From: Mucilaginibacter gossypii | Lineage (GTDB): Bacteria; Bacteroidota; Bacteroidia; Sphingobacteriales; Sphingobacteriaceae | DNA length: 64,000 nucleotides | Assembly (NCBI RefSeq): GCF_900100945.1 | Contig: NZ_FNCG01000006.1 | Coordinates: 124,001-188,000, forward strand | Reading direction: 5' to 3' | Part shown: positions 17,469 to 26,925 of the stretch, one piece after another | Layout: every line of letters begins with the position of its first letter | Position numbering within the stretch: position 1 is the first letter of the stretch | Made by a program: the position numbers and the translations under genes | The notes under the pieces: generated by a model | Told to the model about the DNA's origin: nothing | The model's database searches: none | The model's input: only the letters and a program-made list of their open reading frames with translations

Positions 17469-19125
17469 TGGGCGAGATCACTTTATTACAGATAGCCAGG
17501 CTGTCCTTGTTATGGGTAATCAGGATGATCATTTTCCCCTGCCGGGCCAGTTGCCTCAATTTGGTTAACAATTCATTTTCCGCATCTGTATCCATTTCAC
17601 TGAACGGCTCATCTAAAATTAACAGATCGTGATTATGATAAAGCGCCCGGGCCAGCATGATCCTTTGGCGCTGACCGCCGCTGATGTTCTTGCCGTTTTC
17701 GGTAATAACTTTAGCTGTGCCTTCTGGGTAATCCGCAACCAGCTTATTTAATCCGCAAAACTCCAGTACACTGGTTAACTTTTGCTCATCGGCAGTTTTA
17801 TCGTCAAGTATGATGTTTTTCAGGATAGTATCATATATAAAAAACGGTTGTTGTTTAACCAGGGAAATGTTTTTACGGTAAAGCCGGCGCATTGGCGCGG
17901 CAGCAATTATATTGTTGATATAAATGCCCCCTTCGGCCGGCTCCAAAAAACCGGTTAACAGGTTAATGATAGTAGTTTTCCCCCTGCCTGAATTCCCCGA
18001 AATGCCCATAATATCACCGGGAGTTATCTCAAGGTAAAGCTCATCCAAAACAGTTTTGTCCGGATAACTGAAACTTACTTTTTCAAGTTTCAATGACCAA
18101 ATCTGTTCGTCAACAACCTCATTAACCTGTGGTTTATCATCTTCTTCAATGATCAAATCGGCCAGGATAAATTCATAGGTCTTCATTTGCCCGCTGCTGT
18201 TCAGTATTTTTACAATACCTGGGATGATCTTATATGCTGCCGCCACAAAAATGCCGATGGTCAGGATACTAACCACCGGAGTATCGCCCGTTAATTTGTT
18301 TACAGCGATGAGAATAAAAAAACCCAGAACGGCAAATACTTCCATCAACCGTGAAGGCAGGTTTTGCCAGGTTTGCTGTGAAGCTATATTTTGATTAAGC
18401 TGCTGTTGGCAGCTAAAAAACCGGCGACTAAAGAAATCATTTTTTTGATAAATATTGCTCTCCACGTAACCTGATAAGGATTCGTTTAAATGCTGAAGCG
18501 TTTTTTCGCTCACAGTTTTGATCTGTGCCCTGATAAATTTTAGCCTGGTTTTAATGAACCAGCCCAAAGCCGCGACAGGTGGCAGCAGCAACACAAACAA
18601 CAAAACAAACAAGGCCGGGTGATAGAACATAATAGCCCCAATAGTAAAAAGGATCAATACCGTTTGAGATACTATTTGCTGAAAATTGGTGAGGATGTAA
18701 TGACTAAATTCAATCGGCTGCTGGCTGATTCGCCGGATATGGATAGATGAATCAACGTGTATAAACTGGTCAAAATCTGCATCAAGGTAATTCCTGATAT
18801 TACGTTCGGACAGCCTTGAAGCCACCTTGTAAAAAAAATGCTGCTGCGCATTTTGCGCAAAGAAACCAATACAGTTTTTTACTGCAAAAAGCACCAGGAA
18901 AATACCGATGAGCCACAATGATTTATTATTGGTAAAGCCGACCGGTAAAAAACTATAATTATTTCCCGGCTCTCGCTGTGTATAAAAATTAACTATCAAC
19001 AGCAGCAAGCCTAAAAAAGCAACATCCAACAGGGCGATAACAATATCGACAATAATTGACCTGATGAGCCTCCGCTTTTCAGATCGATCAAGTATGAGCA
19101 GAATACTTTTTAAAATTTGCTTCAA
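17461..19125 (-). CDS. ABC exporter, fused membrane and ATPase domains (PglK/MsbA-like)
   Basis: A 554-residue half-transporter that should work as a homodimer. Residues 25-320 hold about six transmembrane helices. The ATPase follows, with Walker A GISGNSGRGKTT (375-386), signature ISGGQ (481-485), Walker B LLILDEPFS (501-509) and switch histidine in LITHNKDS. The fold and length match exporters of lipid-linked oligosaccharides such as PglK, as well as MsbA. The coupling to a GT4 gene and the polysaccharide context favour a flippase for a lipid-linked sugar or the tailored product of the neighbouring radical SAM locus. All catalytic residues are intact. Confidence 0.88.
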   Translation of the reverse strand: MKQILKSILLILDRSEKRRLIRSIIVDIVIALLDVAFLGLLLLIVNFYTQREPGNNYSFLPVGFTNNKSLWLIGIFLVLFAVKNCIGFFAQNAQQHFFYKVASRLSERNIRNYLDADFDQFIHVDSSIHIRRISQQPIEFSHYILTNFQQIVSQTVLILFTIGAIMFYHPALFVLLFVLLLPPVAALGWFIKTRLKFIRAQIKTVSEKTLQHLNESLSGYVESNIYQKNDFFSRRFFSCQQQLNQNIASQQTWQNLPSRLMEVFAVLGFFILIAVNKLTGDTPVVSILTIGIFVAAAYKIIPGIVKILNSSGQMKTYEFILADLIIEEDDKPQVNEVVDEQIWSLKLEKVSFSYPDKTVLDELYLEITPGDIMGISGNSGRGKTTIINLLTGFLEPAEGGIYINNIIAAAPMRRLYRKNISLVKQQPFFIYDTILKNIILDDKTADEQKLTSVLEFCGLNKLVADYPEGTAKVITENGKNISGGQRQRIMLARALYHNHDLLILDEPFSEMDTDAENELLTKLRQLARQGKMIILITHNKDSLAICNKVISPNG

Positions 19126-19348
19126 GAGGATGATAAAACAATAAAACCAGGTTCATCACTGGTTTCATTGTTAACTACGTTTTACACACCTTTAAGGTTG
19201 CTTTATAAAGGGGGATAAAATGCCCGACAAGCAATCAAAATAAATTGTTTAAGCTGTTACTTTTGATAAATTACAGGCATAGTTTAATAATCTCTATAAA
19301 ATTGTTAAATTTCGGCTTCGCATTTATAAAAGAAGTAAAACAACCTTC

Positions 19349-20740
19349 ATGAGTTTAGAACCTTTCCTTGCCGTATTTGTGATCACCCAATTCAGGAGGC
19401 ACCTGAAGAACGACGGGCTGCTAACCAAATGGAACAAATACCTTAACATAGGCTATTATATTGCTATTGCCATATTTGTGTTTGGTGTAAGTTTTGACCA
19501 CGGCGAGAGGCTGACTATGATACTCTCCCATTTGTTTTTCTTAGGGGTTGTCATATCACCCTATTATATCGAAGACCTGAAATCAGGCAAACAACTTGCT
19601 TTTGCATTGATTCCTTATGCAATTGCCGGTTTAATAAAAGACTTATTGGAAAAATGGTTCCCTAATTTTTACGACAATCACGATAACCTGATACAAAGCC
19701 TGGTAATGTTTTCGCTTATCTGGGCATTTTCGCTTTGGCTTATCAGTCGCAAACAAACCAAAGCACTTGAAAATGAGCGCAAACAACGCTTTGCCGAGCA
19801 GGAGCAAAACCGCATGATGGCCGCTATGAAGGTAAACCTTGAAAGCGAAGTTCGTGAGCGCACAGCCGAACTTACCCGCCAAACAGAAGAATTACAGCAG
19901 ACCCTGTCCGAGCTTAAGAGCACCCAGGCGCAGCTGATCCAATCGGAAAAAATGGCCTCACTGGGTGAACTCACTGCCGGTATTGCACATGAAATTCAAA
20001 ACCCGCTGAACTTTGTGAACAACTTTAGCGAGGTAAGCATTGAACTGCTTGAGGAACTAAAGGACGAAGTACTTGACAAACTGCCCGACGATGTGAAGGA
20101 AGATGCGGGCGATATTATTAACGACATTACCCAAAACCTGAGCAAAATAAACCAGCATGGCAAACGTGCCGATGCCATCGTAAAAGGCATGCTGCAGCAT
20201 TCGCGTGCTACAACTGGTAAAAAGGAGCCCACTGATATCAACGCCCTTGCCGATGAATACCTGCGACTAAGCTATCACGGTCTGCGTGCCAAGGATAAAT
20301 CATTTAATGCAGGCATGAAAACCAGTTTTGATCCTGATCTGGGTAAAATAGAAGCTATTCCGCAGGATTTGGGCCGCGTACTGCTTAACCTGTTTAACAA
20401 TTCGTTTTACTCGGTAACCGAAAAGAAACGGATTTTGGGAGAAGGGTACGAACCAACCGTAACAGTTAATACCAAAAAGGTAAAATCGCCATCGGGTGCT
20501 AATATGGTGCAAATTACGGTGGAAGATAATGGCACTGGAATTCCGCAAAAAGTGCTGGATAAAATTTACCAGCCCTTTTTTACCACCAAGCCTACCGGGC
20601 AGGGCACCGGGCTTGGTCTTTCCATGAGCTATGATATTATCACCAAAGGGCACGGTGGCGAACTGAACGTTGAAACCGCCGAGGGCCAGTTTGCACGGTT
20701 TGTAATTTGCATACCTGTTGGTAATGTTGCCCAAAGTTAA
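19349..20740 (+). CDS. Membrane sensor histidine kinase
   Basis: A 463-residue kinase. There are four hydrophobic helices in residues 32-133 with no large periplasmic domain, then a coiled coil (about 135-205) rich in Glu/Gln/Arg. The dimerisation/phosphoacceptor helix carries GIAHEIQNPLNF with H214. The ATPase domain has the N box LLNLFNNSFYSV, G1 EDNGTGI, F box PFFTTKPTGQGTG and G2 GLGLSMSYDI. The N-terminal module resembles a small membrane sensor of unknown ligand. The two response regulators follow 62 nt downstream, so this is the input of a two-regulator phosphorelay that ends in a cyclase domain. Confidence 0.93.
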   Translation: MSLEPFLAVFVITQFRRHLKNDGLLTKWNKYLNIGYYIAIAIFVFGVSFDHGERLTMILSHLFFLGVVISPYYIEDLKSGKQLAFALIPYAIAGLIKDLLEKWFPNFYDNHDNLIQSLVMFSLIWAFSLWLISRKQTKALENERKQRFAEQEQNRMMAAMKVNLESEVRERTAELTRQTEELQQTLSELKSTQAQLIQSEKMASLGELTAGIAHEIQNPLNFVNNFSEVSIELLEELKDEVLDKLPDDVKEDAGDIINDITQNLSKINQHGKRADAIVKGMLQHSRATTGKKEPTDINALADEYLRLSYHGLRAKDKSFNAGMKTSFDPDLGKIEAIPQDLGRVLLNLFNNSFYSVTEKKRILGEGYEPTVTVNTKKVKSPSGANMVQITVEDNGTGIPQKVLDKIYQPFFTTKPTGQGTGLGLSMSYDIITKGHGGELNVETAEGQFARFVICIPVGNVAQS

Positions 20741-20787
20741 ACACGGGTAATTTTTGCGTTTTATCAAAATAACACCACACAAAAATA

Positions 20788-20795
20788 TAACTTTG
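20788..20795 (+). promoter_or_regulatory. TAnnTTTG -7 element before the response regulators
   Basis: TAACTTTG at 20788-20795 matches the Bacteroidota -7 consensus TAnnTTTG, 7 nt before ATG 20803. No TTG -33 box at the usual spacing is clear, and the implied leader is very short. It suggests the regulators can be expressed separately from the kinase. Confidence 0.4.
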
Positions 20796-20802
20796 AAGTA
20801 CT

Positions 20803-21180
20803 ATGAAAATACTTGTTGTTGATGACGAGGCGGATGTTCAACCCTTGTTTTTACAACGTTTCAGAAAAGAGATTAAAAGCGGCGAAGTAGAGTTCAACTT
20901 TGCACTATCGGGAGAAGAGGCTCTTCATTTTTTAGAAGATCATCATTCGCAGGTGATCCTGATCTTATCTGACATTAATATGCCGGGCATGAGTGGTTTG
21001 GAGCTATTACGTAACATAAGGCGCAACTATGAAAAACCACCACCGGTGGTAATGATGATCACCGCTTATGGCGATGACGAAAACTACAAACAATCAATGG
21101 AGCTTGGTGCCGACGACTTTTTAACCAAGCCGCTTGATTTTAGCAACTTAAAAGACAAACTTAAACACTTAGAACAATAA
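20803..21180 (+). CDS. Single-domain response regulator (receiver)
   Basis: A 125-residue CheY-like receiver with nothing attached. Acidic pocket VVDDEAD (residues 5-11), phosphoacceptor D57 in LILSDINMPGMSG, switch Thr in MMITAYGDDE and Lys in DDFLTKPLDF. It overlaps the next gene as TAATG. A stand-alone receiver between a kinase and a receiver-cyclase suggests a phosphate sink, a relay intermediate or a protein-interaction output. Confidence 0.93.
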   Translation: MKILVVDDEADVQPLFLQRFRKEIKSGEVEFNFALSGEEALHFLEDHHSQVILILSDINMPGMSGLELLRNIRRNYEKPPPVVMMITAYGDDENYKQSMELGADDFLTKPLDFSNLKDKLKHLEQ

Positions 21181-22223
21181 TGGCCAAGATACTGGTAGTA
21201 GATGACGAGCAGGACCTGGAATTACTGATCAGGCAAAAATTCAGGAAAAAGATACGGGAAGGTGTGTATGAATTTGTATTTGCCCAAAATGGTTTTGAAG
21301 CGTTAACTCAACTGGCCTCCCACCCCGATATTGATGTAGTTTTAAGCGACATCAATATGCCTGAAATGGATGGACTAACCCTGCTTACCAAACTGCCCGA
21401 TGCTAATCCTATATTAAAAGCAGTGATGGTTTCTGCATATAGCGATATGGATAATATCCGCACGGCCATGAACCGCGGCGCATTTGATTTTGTTTGTAAG
21501 CCGGTAAACTTCGAAGATCTTGACATTACTATTGAGAAAACTTTACAACACGTTATCGAACTTAAGAAAACCATGCAGGCCATTAAGGAGAACAATATCC
21601 TGCGGATGTATGTGGATGAAAATGTACTTAACTTCATGACCCATAAGGAGTTTGAGAACAGCCTTTTGAGTAATGAAACTATCGAGGCAACTGTGCTATT
21701 TATTGATATCTGCGGCTTTACCGCCATAACCGAGCATGTTGCCGCCAATACGGTTGTAGGTATGATCAATAAGTACTTTGATGTAATGGTACAGGAGATC
21801 ATTGCCCAAAACGGTCATATTGATAAGTTTATGGGTGATGCCGTAATGGCCGTTTTCCGCGGTGAATATCACCTTGACCGCGCTATTGACGCAGCCCTCG
21901 CTGTTCGCGATAAAATGCACGAGGCCGATGAAATCCAGGCGGGTGATAAAACTTTTAAGCCTTCTGTTTCAATTGGCATTAATTCGGGTGAGATGATTTC
22001 GGGTAATATCGGTTCGGCCACCTTAAAACGATTGGATTATACTGTAATAGGCGATGCTGTTAACCTGGCTCAGCGCCTGCAAACAGTAGCACAAGCCAAC
22101 CAGATCATCGTTAGTGCCGATGTATATGAACAGGCTAAAGGATCTTTCGCCCTCAATAAAATTGGTGAGGTAAGCCTCAAGAACAAGTTAAAACCGGTGG
22201 AGATTTACGAGGTTGTTGATTAA
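21180..22223 (+). CDS. Response regulator with class III adenylate cyclase output domain
   Basis: A 347-residue protein. The receiver is residues 1-125 (D57 phosphoacceptor in VVLSDINMPEMDG). A helical linker (125-165) leads to a class III nucleotide cyclase. ATVLFIDICGFTAITE supplies the first metal Asp and DKFMGDAVMAVF the second, together with the base-reading Lys. DYTVIGDAVNLAQRL has the Thr that pairs with that Lys for adenine, plus the transition-state Asn and Arg. All catalytic residues are present, so cAMP synthesis controlled by phosphorylation is expected. It is coupled to the upstream receiver by TAATG. The cAMP target is not in the window. Confidence 0.92.
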   Translation: MAKILVVDDEQDLELLIRQKFRKKIREGVYEFVFAQNGFEALTQLASHPDIDVVLSDINMPEMDGLTLLTKLPDANPILKAVMVSAYSDMDNIRTAMNRGAFDFVCKPVNFEDLDITIEKTLQHVIELKKTMQAIKENNILRMYVDENVLNFMTHKEFENSLLSNETIEATVLFIDICGFTAITEHVAANTVVGMINKYFDVMVQEIIAQNGHIDKFMGDAVMAVFRGEYHLDRAIDAALAVRDKMHEADEIQAGDKTFKPSVSIGINSGEMISGNIGSATLKRLDYTVIGDAVNLAQRLQTVAQANQIIVSADVYEQAKGSFALNKIGEVSLKNKLKPVEIYEVVD

Positions 22224-22233
22224 TTAAAAAATA

Positions 22234-22267
22234 GCTACCGCGGGTTTAGTGTAACCCGTGGTGTAGC
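22234..22267. terminator. Hairpin after the cyclase gene
   Basis: GCTAC(C)GCGGGTT pairs with AACCCGTGG(T)GTAGC around a 6-nt loop, starting 11 nt after the cyclase stop. There is no strong T-run directly after it, so this is a hairpin or processed 3' end rather than a textbook terminator. A second small palindrome GAAGTT/AACTTC follows at about 22274-22288. Confidence 0.4.
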
Positions 22268-22345
22268 ATCATTGAAGTTTCCAACTTCACCCATCATTTT
22301 TGCCATAGATTACAAACGCAGGTCCGGATTAAGCACGCATAACCG

Positions 22346-22984
22346 TTAAAAGTTTGCAGGTTTGCTACGCTTCACTGCAATTTTGGTATAAACTCGCTTC
22401 AAGGACTTTCTGTTAGCAGCGTCATTCAATTCGTCGGCCACTGCAAAAGCTTTTGTAATCAATTCTGCCCATTCCGATGATTCATGTAACATTTCATTGA
22501 TCCTATCACCGACGGAGTATATATCCTGATTGGTTATTATATGCAATTTGATGTGCCCCGGAAGAAGCGTATCGGCATCCCTTCTTCTCATTCTCGCAAA
22601 ATGATATTGGGCCGCCACAACAGCTTCAATAGCTGCAGAACGTAAATCCACAGCCTTGTTATCACCAACATTTTTGCGGGCATTGGCGGTGTTAAACGCC
22701 CAAACCTTGCCATCAGAGAATGCAACAACAGCCTGTAGTACTGCATAAGTATGCATTTCTAATATCAGAGCAAAAGCGGTTTCTTCTTCATTGGGCGCCT
22801 CTATACCTAAGTCTTCGAATTTCAGCGCAAATATCTCATCTCTCAACTCCAGGTATCTTTCATAACGGTAGTCGGCTATTTCTTCACCCGTCTTACGGTA
22901 GCACCTTTTTTGGTAATACAGATAAAGCAATCTTCCGAAATAGAAAAGTACCAGGCCTCCAAAATACCAATATTCCTCTTTCAT
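22346..22984 (-). CDS. Hypothetical protein with N-terminal membrane helix
   Basis: A 212-residue protein that I do not recognise. An aromatic membrane helix (YWYFGGLVLFYFGRLLYLYY) sits at residues 4-23, followed by a soluble, helix-rich, acidic region with EEETAFALILEMHTYAVLQA and later IKLHIITNQDIYSVGDRINE. ATG 22984 was chosen over TTG 23038 because the extra 18 residues are polar and unlike a membrane start. The last 15 residues are strongly basic. No catalytic motif is visible. It is monocistronic, and the gene to its left is convergent. Confidence 0.65.
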   Translation of the reverse strand: MKEEYWYFGGLVLFYFGRLLYLYYQKRCYRKTGEEIADYRYERYLELRDEIFALKFEDLGIEAPNEEETAFALILEMHTYAVLQAVVAFSDGKVWAFNTANARKNVGDNKAVDLRSAAIEAVVAAQYHFARMRRRDADTLLPGHIKLHIITNQDIYSVGDRINEMLHESSEWAELITKAFAVADELNDAANRKSLKRVYTKIAVKRSKPANF

Positions 22985-23192
22985 TTTGCAGTTTAGGTTG
23001 TTGTAAGATACGTGCCTTGCTGTTGTTGTTTTTTTCAACGACCACTTAAAATGGTTTTACGATTGCATCGCCCGTTCATTATAAATTCAAATCCTGCTTA
23101 TGTACTCATTACAAATGAGCGCCAGCCCCCCTCATCAGCAGCAACAGTTAAGAAAAACTTAAGACTTAGAACCCAAGACTTAGAACTTCCAA

Positions 23193-24071
23193 TTAATGAT
23201 CTCTCACCTTTTTCTTCAACACCCCGCCCGCGGCTTCTTTGATGCTGTTTGTAAAAACAAAGGCCTTAGGGTCAATACTATGAACCAGGTTTTTTAATCT
23301 GCGAACTTCCAAACGGGTTACTACAGTGAAGATGATATCAACCGGTTGATGAACGTCAAAACTCTCCTTCATAAAGCCACGCTCACCTTTGTAAATGGTG
23401 ATCCCGCGACCGAGTTCCATCACAAGCCGTTCTTTAATTATTTCGCTTTGACCAGAGATGATATTTACCGCCGTATATTCTTCCAAACCATCAATAACAA
23501 AAGTGATGGTGCGCGATGCCGTATAATAGGTTAAAATGGAGTACAACGCCGTAGGCAAACCCAACTCAACTGCGGCTATCAGGAAGATGATAATATTAAT
23601 ACCTAAAATAATCTCACTGATGGTAAAACTGCTGCGTTTTAATGTGTATAAAGCTAATATCTCGATACCATCCAATGCGCAGCCTCCTCTTATCGATAAC
23701 CCCACACCCAGGCCCATAAACACGCCACCAAAAATAGACACCAATAGCTTGTCCTGGGTTATAACTGGGTACTCTATAAACTGCAGGCACAGGCCAAGTC
23801 CAATTACACAGGCAAGCGTTTTTAGCGCAAATGATTTATTAACCTGGAACATCCCCATAATAATAAAAGGGATGTTGGCTATAATTATTACATAGGCTAT
23901 GTTGAAATGATAAAGCTCATGAATTAGCAATGAGATACCGGTTACCCCGCCATCAAAAAAGCTGTTGGGTACTAAAAAGCCTTTAAGTGCAAAACCGCAA
24001 AATAAAATGCCGATAATTACTGTGACTACGTCTTTTAAAATTTCTTCAATTTTCAAACCCGGTTGTGTCAT
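23193..24071 (-). CDS. YitT family membrane protein
   Basis: A 292-residue protein with five to six helices in residues 12-190. The family hallmark is FLVPNSFFDGGVTGISLLIH, with later FGGVFMGLGVGLSIRGGCALDGIEIL. The C-terminal soluble DUF2179 domain (about 200-285) includes GRGITIYKGERGFMKESFDV and IDPKAFVFTNSIKEAAG. Members are conserved inner-membrane proteins of uncertain transport role. It is 12 nt downstream of the HD-domain gene on the same strand, so the two form an operon. Confidence 0.92.
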   Translation of the reverse strand: MTQPGLKIEEILKDVVTVIIGILFCGFALKGFLVPNSFFDGGVTGISLLIHELYHFNIAYVIIIANIPFIIMGMFQVNKSFALKTLACVIGLGLCLQFIEYPVITQDKLLVSIFGGVFMGLGVGLSIRGGCALDGIEILALYTLKRSSFTISEIILGINIIIFLIAAVELGLPTALYSILTYYTASRTITFVIDGLEEYTAVNIISGQSEIIKERLVMELGRGITIYKGERGFMKESFDVHQPVDIIFTVVTRLEVRRLKNLVHSIDPKAFVFTNSIKEAAGGVLKKKVRDH

Positions 24072-24083
24072 TAATAGCAGTAT

Positions 24084-24659
24084 TTAAATTTTTTTTGTGA
24101 TAATTTTCAAATGCTCGTTTTTACCTTCAGCCCTGAGCCTGAGCGCCGTTTGGGTGAAGTAATGATGGCTTTGCAGGAATTTCACCTGCTGCCTGTCCCA
24201 CTCCAATTCCGATTCAAGGTGATCTGTAATTACGAGTTCCGAAAATAACCTTTTGCTAAGGATAAAAAAATCATTTCGGCCCAAATAATCTAAATCAGCA
24301 TCACAAATTATCTGGCCTAAATGATTGTGAGGGTTTTGCGGCATTTTGGTTGCCATAATAATATCGCAAACCTGCTCAATTTCATCACTTGTATAACCAA
24401 AATCAGGCAGATGTTGCCTCGCATTTTTGCATGAACCAGCCTCATGATTGACTTGCCCGAACAAAAAACCTGAATCATGATAGTAAGCGGCCGTAAGTAA
24501 TAGCTCCAATTCGTCTCCGATTATCCCCTCACCCGCCGCAATTTGTTTTGCAGCAGTATAAACATCAAGCGCATGATCAGCATTATGGTAATGAAAATGT
24601 TTGGGGAGCTCTTTCTTTATTTTGTCGAGGATAAAGCCCCCGGCTTGTTCTACCTGCAT
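24084..24659 (-). CDS. HD-domain phosphohydrolase
   Basis: A 191-residue protein of the HD superfamily. HYHNADHALDV gives the first metal His and YYHDSGF supplies the HD doublet (about residues 58-64). NHEAGSCKNA and IICDADLDYLG provide the remaining His/Asp ligands. The family hydrolyses phosphate esters, often nucleotides or second messengers. No partner domain is attached, so the substrate stays open. It starts the two-gene operon with yitT. Confidence 0.85.
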   Translation of the reverse strand: MQVEQAGGFILDKIKKELPKHFHYHNADHALDVYTAAKQIAAGEGIIGDELELLLTAAYYHDSGFLFGQVNHEAGSCKNARQHLPDFGYTSDEIEQVCDIIMATKMPQNPHNHLGQIICDADLDYLGRNDFFILSKRLFSELVITDHLESELEWDRQQVKFLQSHHYFTQTALRLRAEGKNEHLKIITKKI

Positions 24660-24716
24660 TCAGTATTTATAATGGCGCTAATATATTAATTTAAGAAATA
24701 TACGAATACACACAAG

Positions 24717-24732
24717 GACGCATAATTGCGTC
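24717..24732. repeat. Dispersed palindrome GACGCA-TAAT-TGCGTC
   Basis: A 6-bp inverted repeat with a 4-nt spacer lies in the divergent gap between the HD gene and the symporter. Close relatives occur at 40438-40458 and, as a half copy, at 38427-38437. It is a member of a short intergenic repeat family in this genome. Confidence 0.55.
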
Positions 24733-24828
24733 TCCCTCGTACAGGTCATCATTGCATGATCGAAATAAATATTTAAAGCGGCAATTGTCTCTACAATAAA
24801 ACAGAGCTTAAACAATTATCTTAGCACA

Positions 24829-26064
24829 ATGAACAGCTGGTTTAAAAACTATAAAGGCATTATCTTATTACTAACAGGCATTATTATTGGCAGTATCGCC
24901 GGGGCAGTTTTAGGGAATAAAGTTGAAGTGATTAAACCTATTGGTGATATTTTTCTAAACCTGTTGTTCACTGCCGTTGTGCCGCTGGTTTTCTTTGCCA
25001 TAGCATCGGCTATTGCAGCATTGGATAGTTCGCAAAAACTGGGCAAATTATTAGGCGTTACTTCTCTGGTATTTGTGTCGACTGTTTTAGTAGCTGCTAT
25101 GGTTACCATTATAGCTATTTGGATCTTCCCTATCCATCAGCACCTTGTTGCCAGCCCCATAACTGAAGCTATCACCAAAAAACCATTCGGCGATCAGTTA
25201 ACAAGCCTTTTTACTACCAGTGAGTTTTACCAGCTGTTATCCCGCAAAAGCATGCTGGCCATGATCATTTTTGCCGTGATCACCGGCTTTGCTACACTGC
25301 ATGCAGGCGAAAAAGGCAAAGCATTTGCAGCTTTTTTACATAGCGGCAATGAGGTGTTCAAAAATATATTCAGCCTCATTATGAGGATTGGCCCAATTGG
25401 TTTGGGTGCTTATTTTGCTTACCAGGTTGGTGTGTTCGGTCCACAGTTGTTTGGCGGTTACGCGCGTTCTATGGCTTTATATTACGGCGTTGGTGCGTTT
25501 TATTATTTGGCGATATTTAGCATGTACGCCTTTATTGCCGGCGGCATTGGTGCAGTTAAGCGATACTGGAAAAACAACATTATCCCATCAGCTACAGCAG
25601 TAGGTACGTGCAGCAGCATCGCCACCATCCCGGCAAATTTGGATGCCGCAAAAAAAATGGGAATCTCTGATGCTATTGCCAATATTACCATTCCGCTTGG
25701 TGGCACTTTGCACAAAGATGGTTCAAGCATTTCGTCAATAGTAAAAATGGCTGTAGTTTTCGCGCTGTTTGGTAAAAGCTTTGACAACGCTGAAACTATA
25801 ATCATAGCCCTTGCTATGACAGTTTTAGTGAGCCTGGTTGAAGGTGGCATTCCTAACGGCGGTTATATTGGCGAGCTACTTTTTATTTCGGCCTATGGTT
25901 TCCCGCCCGAAGCGCTCCCCCCGGCTATTATTATTGGTACACTGGTTGACCCAATGGCCACATTGTTAAATGCAACCGGCGATACGGCTGCTGCCATGCT
26001 GGTGGCCCGTTTTACGGAAGGAAAAGACTGGATGAAACCGCCCCCCGCTAAGGGAGAACTATAG
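24829..26064 (+). CDS. Dicarboxylate/amino acid:cation symporter (DAACS/GltP type)
   Basis: A 411-residue transporter. It starts with the family's N-terminal helix containing GIIIGSIAGAVLGNK. IGDIFLNLLFTAVVPLVFFAI is the first conserved region and LLSRKSMLAMIIFAVITGFA the second. The Ser-rich reentrant loop ATAVGTCSSIATIPANLDAA, the IPLGGTLHKDGSS stretch and the second loop with VEGGIPNGGYIG follow. Together these form the substrate and Na+/H+ sites. The C-terminus DPMATLLNATGDTAAAMLVARF completes the fold. It takes up glutamate, aspartate, succinate or small neutral amino acids; the exact substrate is not fixed by sequence. Confidence 0.93.
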   Translation: MNSWFKNYKGIILLLTGIIIGSIAGAVLGNKVEVIKPIGDIFLNLLFTAVVPLVFFAIASAIAALDSSQKLGKLLGVTSLVFVSTVLVAAMVTIIAIWIFPIHQHLVASPITEAITKKPFGDQLTSLFTTSEFYQLLSRKSMLAMIIFAVITGFATLHAGEKGKAFAAFLHSGNEVFKNIFSLIMRIGPIGLGAYFAYQVGVFGPQLFGGYARSMALYYGVGAFYYLAIFSMYAFIAGGIGAVKRYWKNNIIPSATAVGTCSSIATIPANLDAAKKMGISDAIANITIPLGGTLHKDGSSISSIVKMAVVFALFGKSFDNAETIIIALAMTVLVSLVEGGIPNGGYIGELLFISAYGFPPEALPPAIIIGTLVDPMATLLNATGDTAAAMLVARFTEGKDWMKPPPAKGEL

Positions 26065-26119
26065 CATATTCAATAAAGGTTTATTATATTGGCGTATAAA
26101 TAAACCCTTCACTACCTGT

Positions 26120-26734
26120 ATGCTTCACATTCTCTACATTATAGCCATAATTGCGGAAGCAATGACAGCCGCATTGTCCGCCGGGCGAAGAGATATGGAT
26201 TGGGTTGGTGTTTGTATCATAGCCTGGGTTACAGCTTTAGGCGGCGGCACCGTTCGCAACATATTGTTTAATCATTACCCCATGAGCTGGGTTGAACACC
26301 CCGAATATTTAGTGATTACCGCAGCGGCAGCAATATTGGCCGCCATCATCGCACGCCTCATGACCAAAATGAAAACGCTGTTTCTTTACCTGGATGCTTT
26401 AGGATTGGTAGTATTTACTATTATAGGCTGCCAGATAGCGGAACAAATTGATCTGCCCTGGCTTATCATTTTGCTAAGCGGTATGATAACCGGTTGTGCG
26501 GGAGGCGTGCTGCGCGATGTGCTATGCAATGAGGTACCGTTGTTGTTCCGTAAAGAAGTTTATGCCAGCGCATCAATAGTTACCGGGGCATGCTATTTAA
26601 GCCTCGAACATTTGGGTGCTCCCAATAGCGCGACAATTGTAATAGCTTGTATTATTGGCCTCGCATTACGCCTGCTCTCTATCAGGTACAACTGGCAAAT
26701 GCCCAAGTTTGTATATCGTGAAGAATGGCATTAA
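26120..26734 (+). CDS. TRIC-type cation channel/UPF0126 membrane protein (YicG-like)
   Basis: A 204-residue, seven-helix protein made of two similar three-helix repeats. The duplicated glycine motifs GGGTVRNIL (about residue 35) and GGVLRDVLCNEVP (about residue 130) are the hallmark of this family. Bacterial members form trimers that conduct K+ or Gly-like solutes. It is 55 nt downstream of the symporter and may share its transcript. A strong terminator follows. Confidence 0.9.
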   Translation: MLHILYIIAIIAEAMTAALSAGRRDMDWVGVCIIAWVTALGGGTVRNILFNHYPMSWVEHPEYLVITAAAAILAAIIARLMTKMKTLFLYLDALGLVVFTIIGCQIAEQIDLPWLIILLSGMITGCAGGVLRDVLCNEVPLLFRKEVYASASIVTGACYLSLEHLGAPNSATIVIACIIGLALRLLSIRYNWQMPKFVYREEWH

Positions 26735-26850
26735 TTCTTGATTTCGGAATTGGGATTTTCGATTTCGGATTAGTTATTAATTATACCTCCAAAGCTGAAA
26801 CCATGGTTCACCACGGGCCGAAAGCCCACGCTAATTAGGCAGTGGCCGTT

Positions 26851-26887
26851 AACAGGAAAGGCGAGGTAAATCCTCGCCTTTCCTGTT
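26851..26887. terminator. Bidirectional terminator, 16-bp stem
   Basis: A perfect 16-bp stem (AACAGGAAAGGCGAGG pairing with 26872-26887) around a 5-nt loop lies between the convergent TRIC-type and GH92 genes. T-rich flanks occur on both strands, so it can end both transcripts. Confidence 0.85.
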
Positions 26888-26925
26888 TTAAATCTAAAAA
26901 CGTCATTGTAATGACGAAATGTTTA

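Noticed and set aside
22246..22260. GGGTTAC-like word (minus strand) near the cyclase terminator
   Set aside because: It is part of the hairpin stem and has no GTATTAA block at 13-15 nt, so it is not counted as a sigma promoter copy.
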